Of a stretch of DNA of 64,000 nt, positions 8,196-17,297 are shown in pieces. The position numbers and the translations under genes were made by a program. Where the stretch lies: positions 98,697-162,696 of the forward strand of contig NZ_LT854634.1 of NCBI RefSeq assembly GCF_900184255.1, read 5' to 3'. The notes under the pieces are model-generated. The model made no database searches. It was not told where the DNA came from and saw only the letters and a program-made list of their open reading frames with translations. Origin of the DNA: Haloimpatiens massiliensis. GTDB lineage: Bacteria > Bacillota > Clostridia > Clostridiales > Clostridiaceae. How positions within the stretch are numbered: position 1 is the first letter of the stretch; each line of letters opens with the position of its first letter.

Positions 8196-9227
8196 TTAAT
8201 CTTCCCAAAATCCTCTTAACCATTTTTTTGTTTTTTCATCTCCGAAAATTGCCTCAACAGTATCTAGATAAATTTTCTTGTACTCTTCCTTAGTTATTCC
8301 AAATTCAGAAAACAATATCTTGCTCTCTTTTTCCATATTTGTATCTGATACTGTTCTATTATCAGTATTAATGCTCACTTTTATTCCATTATTAAAGAAA
8401 TCATAAAAAGGATGATTTTTATATACATCTATTGCTTTAGTTTGTATATTACTAGTTGGACACATTTCTAGAGTAATGCCCTTATGTTTTACAATTTCAT
8501 AAGCCTCTCTACAGTTTTTAATATACACACCGTGTCCTATTCTTTCCGCCCCAAGAATTTCAATTGAATCTAAAACATTTTCTCCTATACCAGTTTCTCC
8601 TGCATGAATAGTTATCCTATAACCATAATTTTTAGCTAAAGCTATAGCTTTTTTATAGTTTTGTGCAAATGATTTTAGTTCAGGTCCACATAAATCTACT
8701 GCTACTACGCCCTTGCCTATAAATTTCTTTCCGCTTTCTATTACCTCAATAGCACTGTCCTCACTCATAGTTCTCATGCAACCTATTATTACATTACCCT
8801 TTATATCAAACTTACTTTCTGCATCTTTTATGCCTTTTATTACACTCTCTAATACTTGTTCAACATCCAATCCTTTTCTTGTATGAAGTAATGGAGCAAA
8901 TCTAACCTCTATGTATTTTACATTTTCCTTAGCAGCATCCTCAAGAAGCTCGAATGTAATTCTTCTCAAACTCTTATTTGACTGCATTACTTTATTAGGT
9001 ATATCAAATTTTTCCAAATATTCCTCTAATGATTTACATTCTAAAGGAGCCACCAGTAATTCTTTAATATCTTCAACATTAAAAGAACCTATGTCTATTT
9101 TCTCCTCTTTAGCTATATCAATTATTGTTTCAGGTCTAACGCTGCCATCTAAATGACAGTGCAATTCTATTTTAGGTAAATTCATAATTGTATTTTTAGT
9201 GAGATACTCTTGCGGCGTGAACACCAC
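8196..9227 (-). CDS. add: Adenosine deaminase
   Basis: A 343-residue amidohydrolase-fold enzyme that converts adenosine to inosine in purine salvage. The metal-binding HCH motif of HCHLDGS is at residues 23-28, HAGETG sits in the middle and SINTDNRTV near the C-terminus supplies the late aspartate. The GTG start chosen has GGAGG 13 bases upstream; an internal ATG (residue 15, MNLPKIELH) would match the usual family N-terminus but has no ribosome binding site. Expression is probably controlled by the adenine-class riboswitch in the leader (9392-9502), as known for add genes of Vibrio vulnificus and some clostridia. Confidence 0.95.
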   Translation of the reverse strand: MVFTPQEYLTKNTIMNLPKIELHCHLDGSVRPETIIDIAKEEKIDIGSFNVEDIKELLVAPLECKSLEEYLEKFDIPNKVMQSNKSLRRITFELLEDAAKENVKYIEVRFAPLLHTRKGLDVEQVLESVIKGIKDAESKFDIKGNVIIGCMRTMSEDSAIEVIESGKKFIGKGVVAVDLCGPELKSFAQNYKKAIALAKNYGYRITIHAGETGIGENVLDSIEILGAERIGHGVYIKNCREAYEIVKHKGITLEMCPTSNIQTKAIDVYKNHPFYDFFNNGIKVSINTDNRTVSDTNMEKESKILFSEFGITKEEYKKIYLDTVEAIFGDEKTKKWLRGFWED

Positions 9228-9391
9228 ATTCTCACTAATTCCTCCTTTCTTATATATCTCCTGTAGTAGTTACAAATAATATTCTCTTATTATAAATTTC
9301 TACAGTACAATAATTTTTCACATTGTACAAAATTGTATTAAATCTTATGGATACTTAGTTATTGAAGATTTTAAACATTAATCCGTATAAT

Positions 9392-9502
9392 AAAAAACTG
9401 CTTACAAAGAAGACATTAATACTAATATCTTCTTCGTAAGCAGAAATTATCGGTTCCTGGTAGAGACCCCCAAACCATATCATTGGGGTTATACGAATTA
9501 CA
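9392..9502 (-). promoter_or_regulatory. Adenine-class purine riboswitch with terminator, controlling add
   Basis: The minus strand carries TTCGTATAACC, P2 around TGATATGG, TCTCTACC, and TTTCTGCTTACGAA, which fits the purine aptamer. P1 is TTCGTA/TACGAA. The base just before the 3' P1 strand, equivalent to position 74, is U, which in this class specifies adenine rather than guanine. The same 3' strand (CTGCTTACGAAGAAG) starts a long terminator hairpin whose other arm is CTTCTTTGTAAGCAG followed by TTTTTT (9392-9443). Ligand-stabilised P1 would block the terminator, so adenine should switch add on. Confidence 0.93.
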
Positions 9503-9782
9503 GATTTCATTTATTATTTTCAATATTATACATACTTATATTCTTAATGTCAATTATATTTTTTATTGCGAATAGATTTAATTAGCACTATAAAATAACT
9601 ATATATTAATAAGAGACTTTTATATATGGCTATTTTAAACACTTTAAATAAGGATATGATTCAAATGTCTACTATGAATACTGTAAATTCACTTTAATTT
9701 ATCGTAACATCTTATACTTCATATACATATTATATGTATGTATATCAAATATTTTTTAAGTATATTTTAAGGGGGCAAATTT
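9503..9782 (+). other. Upstream region of the M4 protease gene
   Basis: An AT-rich intergenic stretch with no recognised structure. Promoters for add (minus) and for the protease (plus) should lie here. The protease start is preceded by AAGGGGGCAAATTT. Confidence 0.4.
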
Positions 9783-11513
9783 ATGAATAAAAAACTGACT
9801 TCAATTTTGTTAACAACTAGTATGCTTTTCATGTCAACCTTTACCTTTACTGAGAAAGCGCATGCAAGGGTACTCATTCCAACTAGTTCACAAAAGGAGG
9901 TTTCATATAATTCTAACCATATGATAGATGACTTTTTGAAAGATGGAGAATTTTTCTTAGACTTAAAGAATATGCCTGAATCTGTTAAATCAAAAGTAAA
10001 TAATAAACACTTTAAAAATTCATCTGAGGTGGAAAAATTTTTAAATAACGATTCAAATTCTTCTACACCTGAAAATAGTAAATTATCTGTAGAAAAAATA
10101 ATAAAAGATGATCTTGGTAAAAAGCACTATAAAGTTCAATATTTTGTAAATGGAATACCTGTTTATGGTTGTGACTTAATTCTGCATACAGATAATAGTG
10201 GTAAAATCTATGCTATAAATGGAGAACTAGATAAAACTTTTGAAAATATAAACTGGAACAAAAGAATAAAACTTCAATCTAAAAGTGCCTTGGAAATAGC
10301 TGAAAATCATATAAAACCAAAGAAAATATTTGAAGAAAACTCAAAATTGTATTTATATAATTTTGATGGAAACCCTTATGTAGTATATCTAGTTAATTTA
10401 AATTGTGAAAGTGGAGACTGGAAACTATTTATAAACGCTGAAAATGGACAAATAGTAGATGAATTTAATAACCGACCAATTTTATTACAGAATGATGAAA
10501 CAAATAAAAAAAGCGAAAATAAAAATATAACTAATATAACTAATAGCGGAGAAGTAACCACTGGAACTGGTAGAACCACCCTTGATGGAGAAGTAGCAAT
10601 TCCAACTTACTGTGAAGATAGCAAATATTATTTATGCAATAGAACTAAAAATATGAACGGTTCTATAATGGTGTATAACCTAAACAATTCACTTGAGGAA
10701 AATGATATAACTAGAAAGACAAAAGACCAAGTAAAACAATATGGTCCATTAATGAGTGATGATGACAATAAATTTATAGACGCTGCTCAAATAGCTGGTG
10801 TAGATGCTTATATTAATTTCTCAAATGTTTACGATTATTATAGAGATATTCTAAATAGAAATAGTATAGACAATAATGGTATGGATATAGAAGGTTTTGT
10901 TCATGTAGGTAACAATTACAATAATGCTTTTTGGTTCGATTCCCATAAAGCTATGTACTTTGGTGACGGTGATGGTAAAGATTTTTCAAGCTTTACAGCA
11001 GCCTTAGATGTAATAGCTCATGAATTATCTCATGGTGTAACTAGTATGCAATCTAATCTTGAATATAGGAAACAATCTGGTGCTCTAAATGAAGCATTTT
11101 CAGATATAATCGGTGCAGCAGTAGATGATGATGATTGGCAGATTGGTGAAGATTGCTATACCCCTGGTAAACCAGGCGATGCTTTAAGAGATATGCAAGA
11201 TCCTCATAAAGGTAACCAACCAGCTCATATGAGCGAATATAAAAATTATCCAGCTCTTCCGTTTTTCGACTGGGGTGGAGTTCACATCAACTCAGGCATT
11301 ATAAATCATGCTGCCTACTATATTGGTGAGAGCTTAGGAAAACCAGCTATGGCCAAATTATTTTATAGAGCTAACTGCCTTTACTGGAGATCAACAACTA
11401 ATTTCTCAGAAGCAAGGAAAGGTGTAGAACTAGCTGCAAAAGACTTATATGGTGACAACAGTAAAGAATTAAAGGCTGTTCAGCAGGCTTTTGATAATGT
11501 AGGAGTAAAATAA
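9783..11513 (+). CDS. Secreted M4 (thermolysin-family) neutral metalloprotease
   Basis: A 576-residue preproenzyme. The signal peptide is MNKKLTSILLTTSMLFMSTF followed by TFTEKAHA. FTP and PepSY-like pro-regions cover about residues 40-230. The catalytic domain carries HELSH at 413-417 with E437 in GALNEAFSD as third zinc ligand, and a thermolysin-type histidine at 501 in GVHINSG. Length and order match bacillolysin-type enzymes. It acts outside the cell on proteins and fits a proteolytic clostridium. Monocistronic, with a good terminator right after the stop. The pro-domain should be removed autocatalytically. Confidence 0.96.
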   Translation: MNKKLTSILLTTSMLFMSTFTFTEKAHARVLIPTSSQKEVSYNSNHMIDDFLKDGEFFLDLKNMPESVKSKVNNKHFKNSSEVEKFLNNDSNSSTPENSKLSVEKIIKDDLGKKHYKVQYFVNGIPVYGCDLILHTDNSGKIYAINGELDKTFENINWNKRIKLQSKSALEIAENHIKPKKIFEENSKLYLYNFDGNPYVVYLVNLNCESGDWKLFINAENGQIVDEFNNRPILLQNDETNKKSENKNITNITNSGEVTTGTGRTTLDGEVAIPTYCEDSKYYLCNRTKNMNGSIMVYNLNNSLEENDITRKTKDQVKQYGPLMSDDDNKFIDAAQIAGVDAYINFSNVYDYYRDILNRNSIDNNGMDIEGFVHVGNNYNNAFWFDSHKAMYFGDGDGKDFSSFTAALDVIAHELSHGVTSMQSNLEYRKQSGALNEAFSDIIGAAVDDDDWQIGEDCYTPGKPGDALRDMQDPHKGNQPAHMSEYKNYPALPFFDWGGVHINSGIINHAAYYIGESLGKPAMAKLFYRANCLYWRSTTNFSEARKGVELAAKDLYGDNSKELKAVQQAFDNVGVK

Positions 11514-11528
11514 CCTTAAAATTTTTAA

Positions 11529-11560
11529 AAAGGCTGTATAACTTTTACTACAGCCTTTTA
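11529..11560 (+). terminator. Terminator of the M4 protease gene
   Basis: AAAAGGCTGTA ... TACAGCCTTTT forms a stem with a run of T, 15 bases after the stop codon. Confidence 0.85.
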
Positions 11561-11715
11561 CTTTTATATATTATTTACCTAAATATATAAAGTTATTTAA
11601 TTAGTTATATTCTCTTCATATGATATAATTATCAGGTATAAATTATTATCTTAAATACCTTATTACTTTTTCCTCTATTTTTCAAATGAAAGAATTCATT
11701 AAATATATTATTAAA

Positions 11716-12036
11716 TTAATCTGTTACTACAGCAGTTCCTGAGGCTGTTACCATGAGCATGCTTCCACCTTGTCCAAGAACTTCATAGTCTATATCAATT
11801 CCTACTACAGCATTAGCTCCTATAGCTTGTGCCCTTCTTGATAATTCAGCTATAGCACCATCTCTTGCTCTTATTAATTCTTCTTCATAAGTTTCTGATC
11901 TTCCACCTACAAAGTCTCTAATTCCTGCCATAAAATCTTTAACAAAATTTACACCAGATATTACTTCTCCGCACACTATTCCTCTATACTCTATTATCCT
12001 TTTTCCCTCTATTTGTGGTGTGGTTGTCATTATCAT
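11716..12036 (-). CDS. YbjQ/UPF0145 family protein (putative heavy-metal-binding domain)
   Basis: A protein of 106 residues starting MIMTTTPQIEGKRI, the characteristic N-terminus of this family, with IGANAVVGIDIDYE and the glycine-rich end typical of the fold. The family forms pentameric small proteins of unknown function; the heavy-metal label is historical. The start at 12036 has GGAGG seven bases upstream; a start eight codons earlier would put the ribosome binding site inside the gene. It stands alone. Confidence 0.9.
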   Translation of the reverse strand: MIMTTTPQIEGKRIIEYRGIVCGEVISGVNFVKDFMAGIRDFVGGRSETYEEELIRARDGAIAELSRRAQAIGANAVVGIDIDYEVLGQGGSMLMVTASGTAVVTD

Positions 12037-12090
12037 AGCAAACTCCTCCTTAAAATTCATTTATTAGTATAAATTAATATTTATATAATT

Positions 12091-12415
12091 ATAATATGAT
12101 TAACCCACAAAAAACATTATATTACTTGAATTATGAAATTTCTCTGGAATGACTTGCATAAGAAGCGAAGGAACTGTTTAAATTTAATTTTAGAAATTCT
12201 TCTTTTAGACAGATAAAATTATCGTAAGCCTGGCAAGGACGCCAGGCTAGCGAACCTGAGGCAGGACGCTGAATGTGAGCGTTAGATAATTTTATATGGC
12301 TAAAAGATTAGAATTTCTTAAATTAAATTTATTGTTCCGAGCTTTTATACAAGTCATGGAGGAAAAATTTTATAATTCAACCACATTGTACCTTATCGTG
12401 GGTTAATCATACTAT
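12091..12415. mobile_element. Miniature inverted-repeat element, full-length copy A (311 bp)
   Basis: The element runs 12098-12408, from GATTAACCCACAA to GTGGGTTAATC. It is a giant imperfect palindrome: outer arms of about 100 bases are complementary (GACTTGCATAAGAAGCGAAG against GAGCTTTTATACAAGTC). The core of about 95 bases is GC-richer: AAAATTATC/GATAATTTT encloses AGCCTGGC/GCCAGGCT and ACGCT/AGCGT hairpins. Flanks ATAATAT and ATACTAT differ by one base and look like an aged 7 bp target duplication. There is no coding frame, so movement would need a transposase in trans. Confidence 0.85.
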
Positions 12416-12418
12416 ACT

Positions 12419-13081
12419 CTATTTGTCTATAATCAGTACCTTTCTTAAATATTCTTTAGCCCTTTTTTCCCTAATCACTATCTCTCTCTTCTCTGTAAGT
12501 GTTATTATAAAATCGCCTTTTATTTCTTTAACATACAATATGTGCTCTTTTAAAAATATATAATCCCCCAATACAATTCCATCTTTATAAGAACCAACCC
12601 TGCTGCCCAAAACACTTACGCCCGTCCTTTCACTTTTCTCCATAATAAATGTAATATTATTTTTAAGTTTATTGACGTGTAGCTGTGGTCCATATAATGA
12701 ATCAATAAGAATCATAAATACAAATATAAGAATATATATTCCCAAAGGAGAAAAAAAAGAAATTTTATTACTGTAGTAACCTAACATATAGTAAATAGTC
12801 ATAAAATATATGGTTATTAAAAATGCTATATTATAAATAATTTCAAACTTTGGACTTGGACCTAAATAGTAAAATTCCTCCAATTTCATTTTCTCTATCT
12901 CTACATTTATTTTTTTAATTATCCTTGGCATTAAATACATATTAAATATGCTAACCACAACTATGGTAATTATTTTAGATACCATAGCTAATTTTGAAAA
13001 CAATAATACAAGCACTATAAATATTAAATTAATTATCCATGATGAAATTTTTATAAAATTATTAGAAACTTTTGCATTCAT
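12419..13081 (-). CDS. Hypothetical membrane protein with four predicted membrane segments
   Basis: About 220 residues with hydrophobic segments near residues 13-28, 30-45, 85-103 and 113-130, then a soluble C-terminal domain containing VSVLGSRVGSYKDGIVLGDY and a run of short beta-like segments. The arrangement resembles YcxB-like proteins (membrane pairs plus C-terminal beta domain), but I cannot assign the family firmly. The start at 13081 has GGGGG eight bases upstream; an earlier in-frame ATG at 13096 lacks a ribosome binding site. Element copy A ends only 10 bases beyond the stop codon. Confidence 0.75.
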   Translation of the reverse strand: MNAKVSNNFIKISSWIINLIFIVLVLLFSKLAMVSKIITIVVVSIFNMYLMPRIIKKINVEIEKMKLEEFYYLGPSPKFEIIYNIAFLITIYFMTIYYMLGYYSNKISFFSPLGIYILIFVFMILIDSLYGPQLHVNKLKNNITFIMEKSERTGVSVLGSRVGSYKDGIVLGDYIFLKEHILYVKEIKGDFIITLTEKREIVIREKRAKEYLRKVLIIDK

Positions 13082-13270
13082 GTTCTCCGCCCCCATTTCT
13101 GTTAGTAATTTCTATATATTTATATTACCATTATATTTGCTTAATGTAAAGTATTTTTTATTATATATCATAATTTAAATATACATTTTATGTAGTTATT
13201 ATTACTTTGTAATACGTAGATATATAAATTTAAACTTTTTTAAAATGTATACACAAATGACATAGAAAAT

Positions 13271-13299
13271 AAAAAAACCCTGGTAAAACACCCAGGGTT
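13271..13299 (-). terminator. Terminator of the polyferredoxin-type gene
   Basis: The minus strand reads AACCCTGG, an eight-base loop, CCAGGGTT and a run of T. It lies about 35 bases after the stop of the gene at 13334-14479. Confidence 0.88.
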
Positions 13300-13333
13300 C
13301 ATAAGAATACATTTAAAATTTCTTAATTTCTCA

Positions 13334-14479
13334 TTATTTTTCTAATATTTTTTTAATAGCGTCCCTTAAATTCTCAGTTTCAAACTCTATATCTTTTTGT
13401 TCCAAATCTGTTTTCAACTCTTTAATAGGCTTATTTAAATCTGTATCCTCTGGTAAACCGCACTCTTTCAATAGTATTGAAGATTCTATTTTAAATTCTT
13501 TACATATATCATTTAAAGTCATGTATCCTCTTATATTGTCTGGATTTAGCACTCCATTTTGAGTTAAAGTTTCTGTATTTCCTTGAGCTACTTCAAATTT
13601 TCCTGAAGCTACATTGCCACCTATCACTAAAATTACAACCAATGTAACAACAGCACCTATAGCACTTAGTGAAAGCTTCTTTTTACCCTTTTTCATATCT
13701 AGAGTTTCTGACTTTGGACATACTGCTAGACATTCGCCACAACTTATACATTCCATACTATCAGTGGCATTACAATTACTAATTTCTATTCCCATAGGGC
13801 AGTTTTTAGTACATTTCTTACAATTTACACATGTTTGAGGATTTCTCTTTACTTTAAATATTCTTAAAGGTGATATTATTGCAAGAAAAGCTCCAAGTGG
13901 ACAAAAATATCTACACCAAGCCCTTTCTATAAACAAAGAGGACATAAAAATCAGCATTAGTATTATAAATCCTATTAAAAATTCACTAAAGATTTCACTG
14001 CCTGAACCTAAGTGCATAAATGTAGCCCAAGGATCTAGCGGTCTTAATATCAATTCTCCTGCTTTATATGTTGTAAATAAAACCACCACTAAAACCACAT
14101 ACTTAGAATATCTTAAAATCTTGTCCATTTTTTCATTTACTTTAATTTGTTTTATTTTAAGTTTTCTACCTAATTTATTTATAAGAGTCTGAATAGTTCC
14201 CAAAGGACATATATATCCGCAGAATATTCTTCCCAGCAAAATAGTAAGCACTATTAAACATATTAAAATTATTAAAGATGATGGTGCTATTCTCTTTATA
14301 TAAGCTCCATCTTTTATTAACGAAAATAGTGTTTCCAATCCTCCAAAAGGACAAAGGGCATCTACAGAAGGCGAACCGCTAGGACCTCCCCCTTTTACTT
14401 GATGCATATATCCCATTACAGGTGCAAAAATCAGAAAAAATATAGATATAACCCACTTAAAATAATTTCGCTTTTTCAT
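13334..14479 (-). CDS. Membrane polyferredoxin of the NapH/YccM-like 4Fe-4S family
   Basis: A 381-residue membrane protein with an N-terminal membrane segment and about five more helices. Two membrane-proximal motifs are CGYICPLG and CRYFCPLG, followed by two 4Fe-4S clusters (CVNCKKCTKNCP and CISCGECLAVCP). A further membrane segment lies near residues 275-295, and a C-terminal domain of about 75 residues contains GYMTLNDICKEF, which looks like the small DUF4405/sequestosome-like helical tail seen in some clostridial relatives. The family passes electrons from quinol or flavin proteins to partners such as NapA/NosR systems; no partner gene is nearby, so the role is unknown. Good ribosome binding site (GGAGTG). 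A related protein starts at 63346. Confidence 0.87.
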   Translation of the reverse strand: MKKRNYFKWVISIFFLIFAPVMGYMHQVKGGGPSGSPSVDALCPFGGLETLFSLIKDGAYIKRIAPSSLIILICLIVLTILLGRIFCGYICPLGTIQTLINKLGRKLKIKQIKVNEKMDKILRYSKYVVLVVVLFTTYKAGELILRPLDPWATFMHLGSGSEIFSEFLIGFIILMLIFMSSLFIERAWCRYFCPLGAFLAIISPLRIFKVKRNPQTCVNCKKCTKNCPMGIEISNCNATDSMECISCGECLAVCPKSETLDMKKGKKKLSLSAIGAVVTLVVILVIGGNVASGKFEVAQGNTETLTQNGVLNPDNIRGYMTLNDICKEFKIESSILLKECGLPEDTDLNKPIKELKTDLEQKDIEFETENLRDAIKKILEK

Positions 14480-14640
14480 AAAATCACTCCTTTTTTATAA
14501 TCATCATGTTTTTATAATAAAGGAGTAATTTGATAAAAATTAGATGTAATTGTGACTAAATTGTGAAAATCATATTGTTATTAAAATTCATTGATTAAAT
14601 TCTATTTTTTATAATGTTACAAATATAAATTTTTATATGA

Positions 14641-17283
14641 TTAAATTCTCTTATCAATAATTCTTCTTATTTTACCAGTGCGACCAACCCGTTCTATTGT
14701 GCAAGGTGGTAATAATTGAACATAAACATTATTAATTAAATTTTCTCTATAATCTTTTCCTATACTTTTAATATTAGTTTTTAATAAATATTGAATTTTC
14801 TTTATTAAACTATCATCATAGACAGGTATTCTTTCATTTTGGGCTTCTATTTTAAATGTAACATCTCTCATATTCTCTACATTTTCAACCACTATTTGAA
14901 AAAATGATGAAGTTTCTTTTACATTTTTTAAAACACTGTAAACATCATTTAAATATATATCTGATACATTAAATCTTACAACATCATCCGTTCTTGATAA
15001 AAGCTTAAATTTTTTAGATGTTCTGCCACAACTACATTTCTCTTCAATCCACTGTATCTTATCACCTATTCTATATCTTATTATTGGATGAAGAGTTTTA
15101 TTTAATGCAGTTACTATTGCCTCTCCATTTTTATCACTTTCTAAATAACACCATTCATCCATCACATGATGCTCAGTTCCTTTACAACATTCACATTGAA
15201 AACCAATAGGTCCTATTTCTACTGCGGCATAACCAAAAGAAGCTATAACTTCTGCTCCTAAAATATTTTTTACATATTCTTGGGATTTTTCAGACATGTG
15301 CTCCCCTGCATAATAAACTTTTTCTATTTTTATATTTTCATTTAATTTCTCTATTTCTCTTGTTAATAATATAATATTTCCTGGAAGCCCTATAATTACA
15401 TTTGGTTTAAATATTTTTAAATACTCTATAGTTTCCTTCTCTGACTGATTAGCCGTAAGAGATAATATTTTACATCCCACTTCTTCTAGCCCCTTGTTAA
15501 CTGCTGAAAATGCTGTCCAAAGTGCACCTGCTTTCATATAATTAGCAACAAAATCCTTTTCATTAATACCAACAGCCTTAAATCCTTTTCCAAAAGCTTT
15601 TTGAGAGTTTTCAAATTCCTTATTGGAATATAATACATACTTCATTTTACCCGTAGTTCCACCAGCCGAAAATACATAGCATTGATTCATATCTCTCGTT
15701 AACATATCATTACTTTTGTCTATACTATTATTAAACATATACTTTTTTTCAAGAATTGGAACTCTTCTAAACTCATCTAAACTTTTTAAAGGAAGTTCAA
15801 TATTCTTGTAAAGTTCTCTATAAAAAGGTGCCTTAATAGCCTCTTTTAATAAAACATTTAACTTAGAAAGCAAGATTTCTTCCTTTTTATTTTTCTCTAT
15901 AAATTCCAATCCAAAATTATTATTCTCTAAGTCTTCCTTATTTATATATTTTACAAGCAAATTAGCTAAATATTTTCCATCATGTGACTGGTATTCATCA
16001 TTAGCTTCATTCATAGATCCAGGTTTACAAAATCTCATTACCCCATATTTCATAAAATTCTCTACAATATCCTGTAGTTTTTCCTTAGATATTACCCCTA
16101 AAGTAGACATATAATATTTTAGCTCTTTTAAATTTCCTTTAAATATATCTTGATAATCATCAACTATATTTACATATACAGTTCTATTTAAAGGTGAATT
16201 TATAAAATCATTGCTTTTCTTAACTATTATAGTGTGGGCAGCTTTTTTCCCCTCTATGACTCTACAATTATTATTAAATTCATTCCATTTTGCTATTTCT
16301 CTCTCTTTTCTTATTTCCACAGCAGAATCCAATGTTAATTTATTCTGCGGAAACTCTCTAGCTAAGTTTTCCAAACTCTCTGCCAAATAATCAACAAACT
16401 TTCCATCTTTATTAGAACTTTCTATAAATATATTTTGACAGCTTGTACAAGCCCTTTGTTCCCAGTATACTATATCCTTTGCAAATCCCTTTGCTGCATT
16501 CATAAGTTTATCATCATCTAAATCCTTACATACAAGTCCAAAGCTTATCTTTGGACCAAAGGAGTAAATCTCTGTTTTAGCAGAAAGTCCATTTTTGTAA
16601 TTTAAAACAGCCCCCTCTCCTCCGAAAAGTAATATAGCATCAAATTTACTCTTAACTATTCTTTCTATATTATGATTATCACTCCTCCAATAAGTTACAG
16701 CAATATATGGTACTATTACTTTATCCTCATCTGCTTCCATTAATGCTTCATAAAATAATATAGGAAATAAAAAATCTTCACTAGAAACTTTTAATACATT
16801 CACATTTTTAGTAATTATTCCAACTACTAAAGAGTCTACAGACCCCAAAAAAATATTTCCTGCAGCTACATGAAGCACAGATCCTATGGGAACTACTCTA
16901 TTAGTCTTAGAGCATGTGTCATTTATAAAATAATCTAAACTATGGTAATTGCCAATACATTTAAGTCTTTTTTTCAAAGCATCTATACTTAACATATCTG
17001 GTATTAGCTCCACTGCTTTCTTAACCATTTGAGCAGAATAATTAGTTATGTCTGGCATTTTGTTAATCAATTTCTTATAATAAAAACCATTTTTATCAGT
17101 AAGTTTATTTGCAGTATCCTCTAATACTTGTAGTATTTTATCTATGGGTACTTCTCTAAATTTCTGAGACTTTCTACTAAGCATATTTTCAGAAAAATAT
17201 TTATTAGCTAATTCTTCAGATAATTCACCTTCCAAATTTAATTTTTCCCCGAATAATATATGTTTAAATTCACTTAATTTCAT
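14641..17283 (-). CDS. LuxC-like acyl-CoA reductase fused to a PaaK/CapK-like acyl-adenylate ligase
   Basis: An 880-residue fusion. Residues 1 to about 430 are LuxC (long-chain acyl-CoA or acyl-protein reductase, aldehyde dehydrogenase fold): VPIGSVLHVAAGNIFLG, nucleotide-binding FGGEGAV, and QRACTSCQ with candidate catalytic Cys279 (or Cys282). Residues about 455-880 are a PaaK/CapK-type adenylating domain: VFSAGGTTGKMKYVL near 540 and GYAAVEIGPIG near 685, then a CECC/CSCG cysteine group and PIIRYRIGDK. It lies 14 bases after luxE and is the last gene of the operon. Ordinary LuxC is about 480 residues and not fused, so the fusion is unusual. The likely product is a fatty aldehyde; NADPH use is inferred from the family. 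Confidence 0.9.
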   Translation of the reverse strand: MKLSEFKHILFGEKLNLEGELSEELANKYFSENMLSRKSQKFREVPIDKILQVLEDTANKLTDKNGFYYKKLINKMPDITNYSAQMVKKAVELIPDMLSIDALKKRLKCIGNYHSLDYFINDTCSKTNRVVPIGSVLHVAAGNIFLGSVDSLVVGIITKNVNVLKVSSEDFLFPILFYEALMEADEDKVIVPYIAVTYWRSDNHNIERIVKSKFDAILLFGGEGAVLNYKNGLSAKTEIYSFGPKISFGLVCKDLDDDKLMNAAKGFAKDIVYWEQRACTSCQNIFIESSNKDGKFVDYLAESLENLAREFPQNKLTLDSAVEIRKEREIAKWNEFNNNCRVIEGKKAAHTIIVKKSNDFINSPLNRTVYVNIVDDYQDIFKGNLKELKYYMSTLGVISKEKLQDIVENFMKYGVMRFCKPGSMNEANDEYQSHDGKYLANLLVKYINKEDLENNNFGLEFIEKNKKEEILLSKLNVLLKEAIKAPFYRELYKNIELPLKSLDEFRRVPILEKKYMFNNSIDKSNDMLTRDMNQCYVFSAGGTTGKMKYVLYSNKEFENSQKAFGKGFKAVGINEKDFVANYMKAGALWTAFSAVNKGLEEVGCKILSLTANQSEKETIEYLKIFKPNVIIGLPGNIILLTREIEKLNENIKIEKVYYAGEHMSEKSQEYVKNILGAEVIASFGYAAVEIGPIGFQCECCKGTEHHVMDEWCYLESDKNGEAIVTALNKTLHPIIRYRIGDKIQWIEEKCSCGRTSKKFKLLSRTDDVVRFNVSDIYLNDVYSVLKNVKETSSFFQIVVENVENMRDVTFKIEAQNERIPVYDDSLIKKIQYLLKTNIKSIGKDYRENLINNVYVQLLPPCTIERVGRTGKIRRIIDKRI

Positions 17284-17297
17284 ATTCCCAACACTCC

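Noticed and set aside
9433..9502. Reading the purine riboswitch as guanine-specific
   Set aside because: An initial alignment placed C at the specificity position, but aligning P1 as TTCGTA/TACGAA puts U there, the adenine class, in keeping with the downstream add gene.
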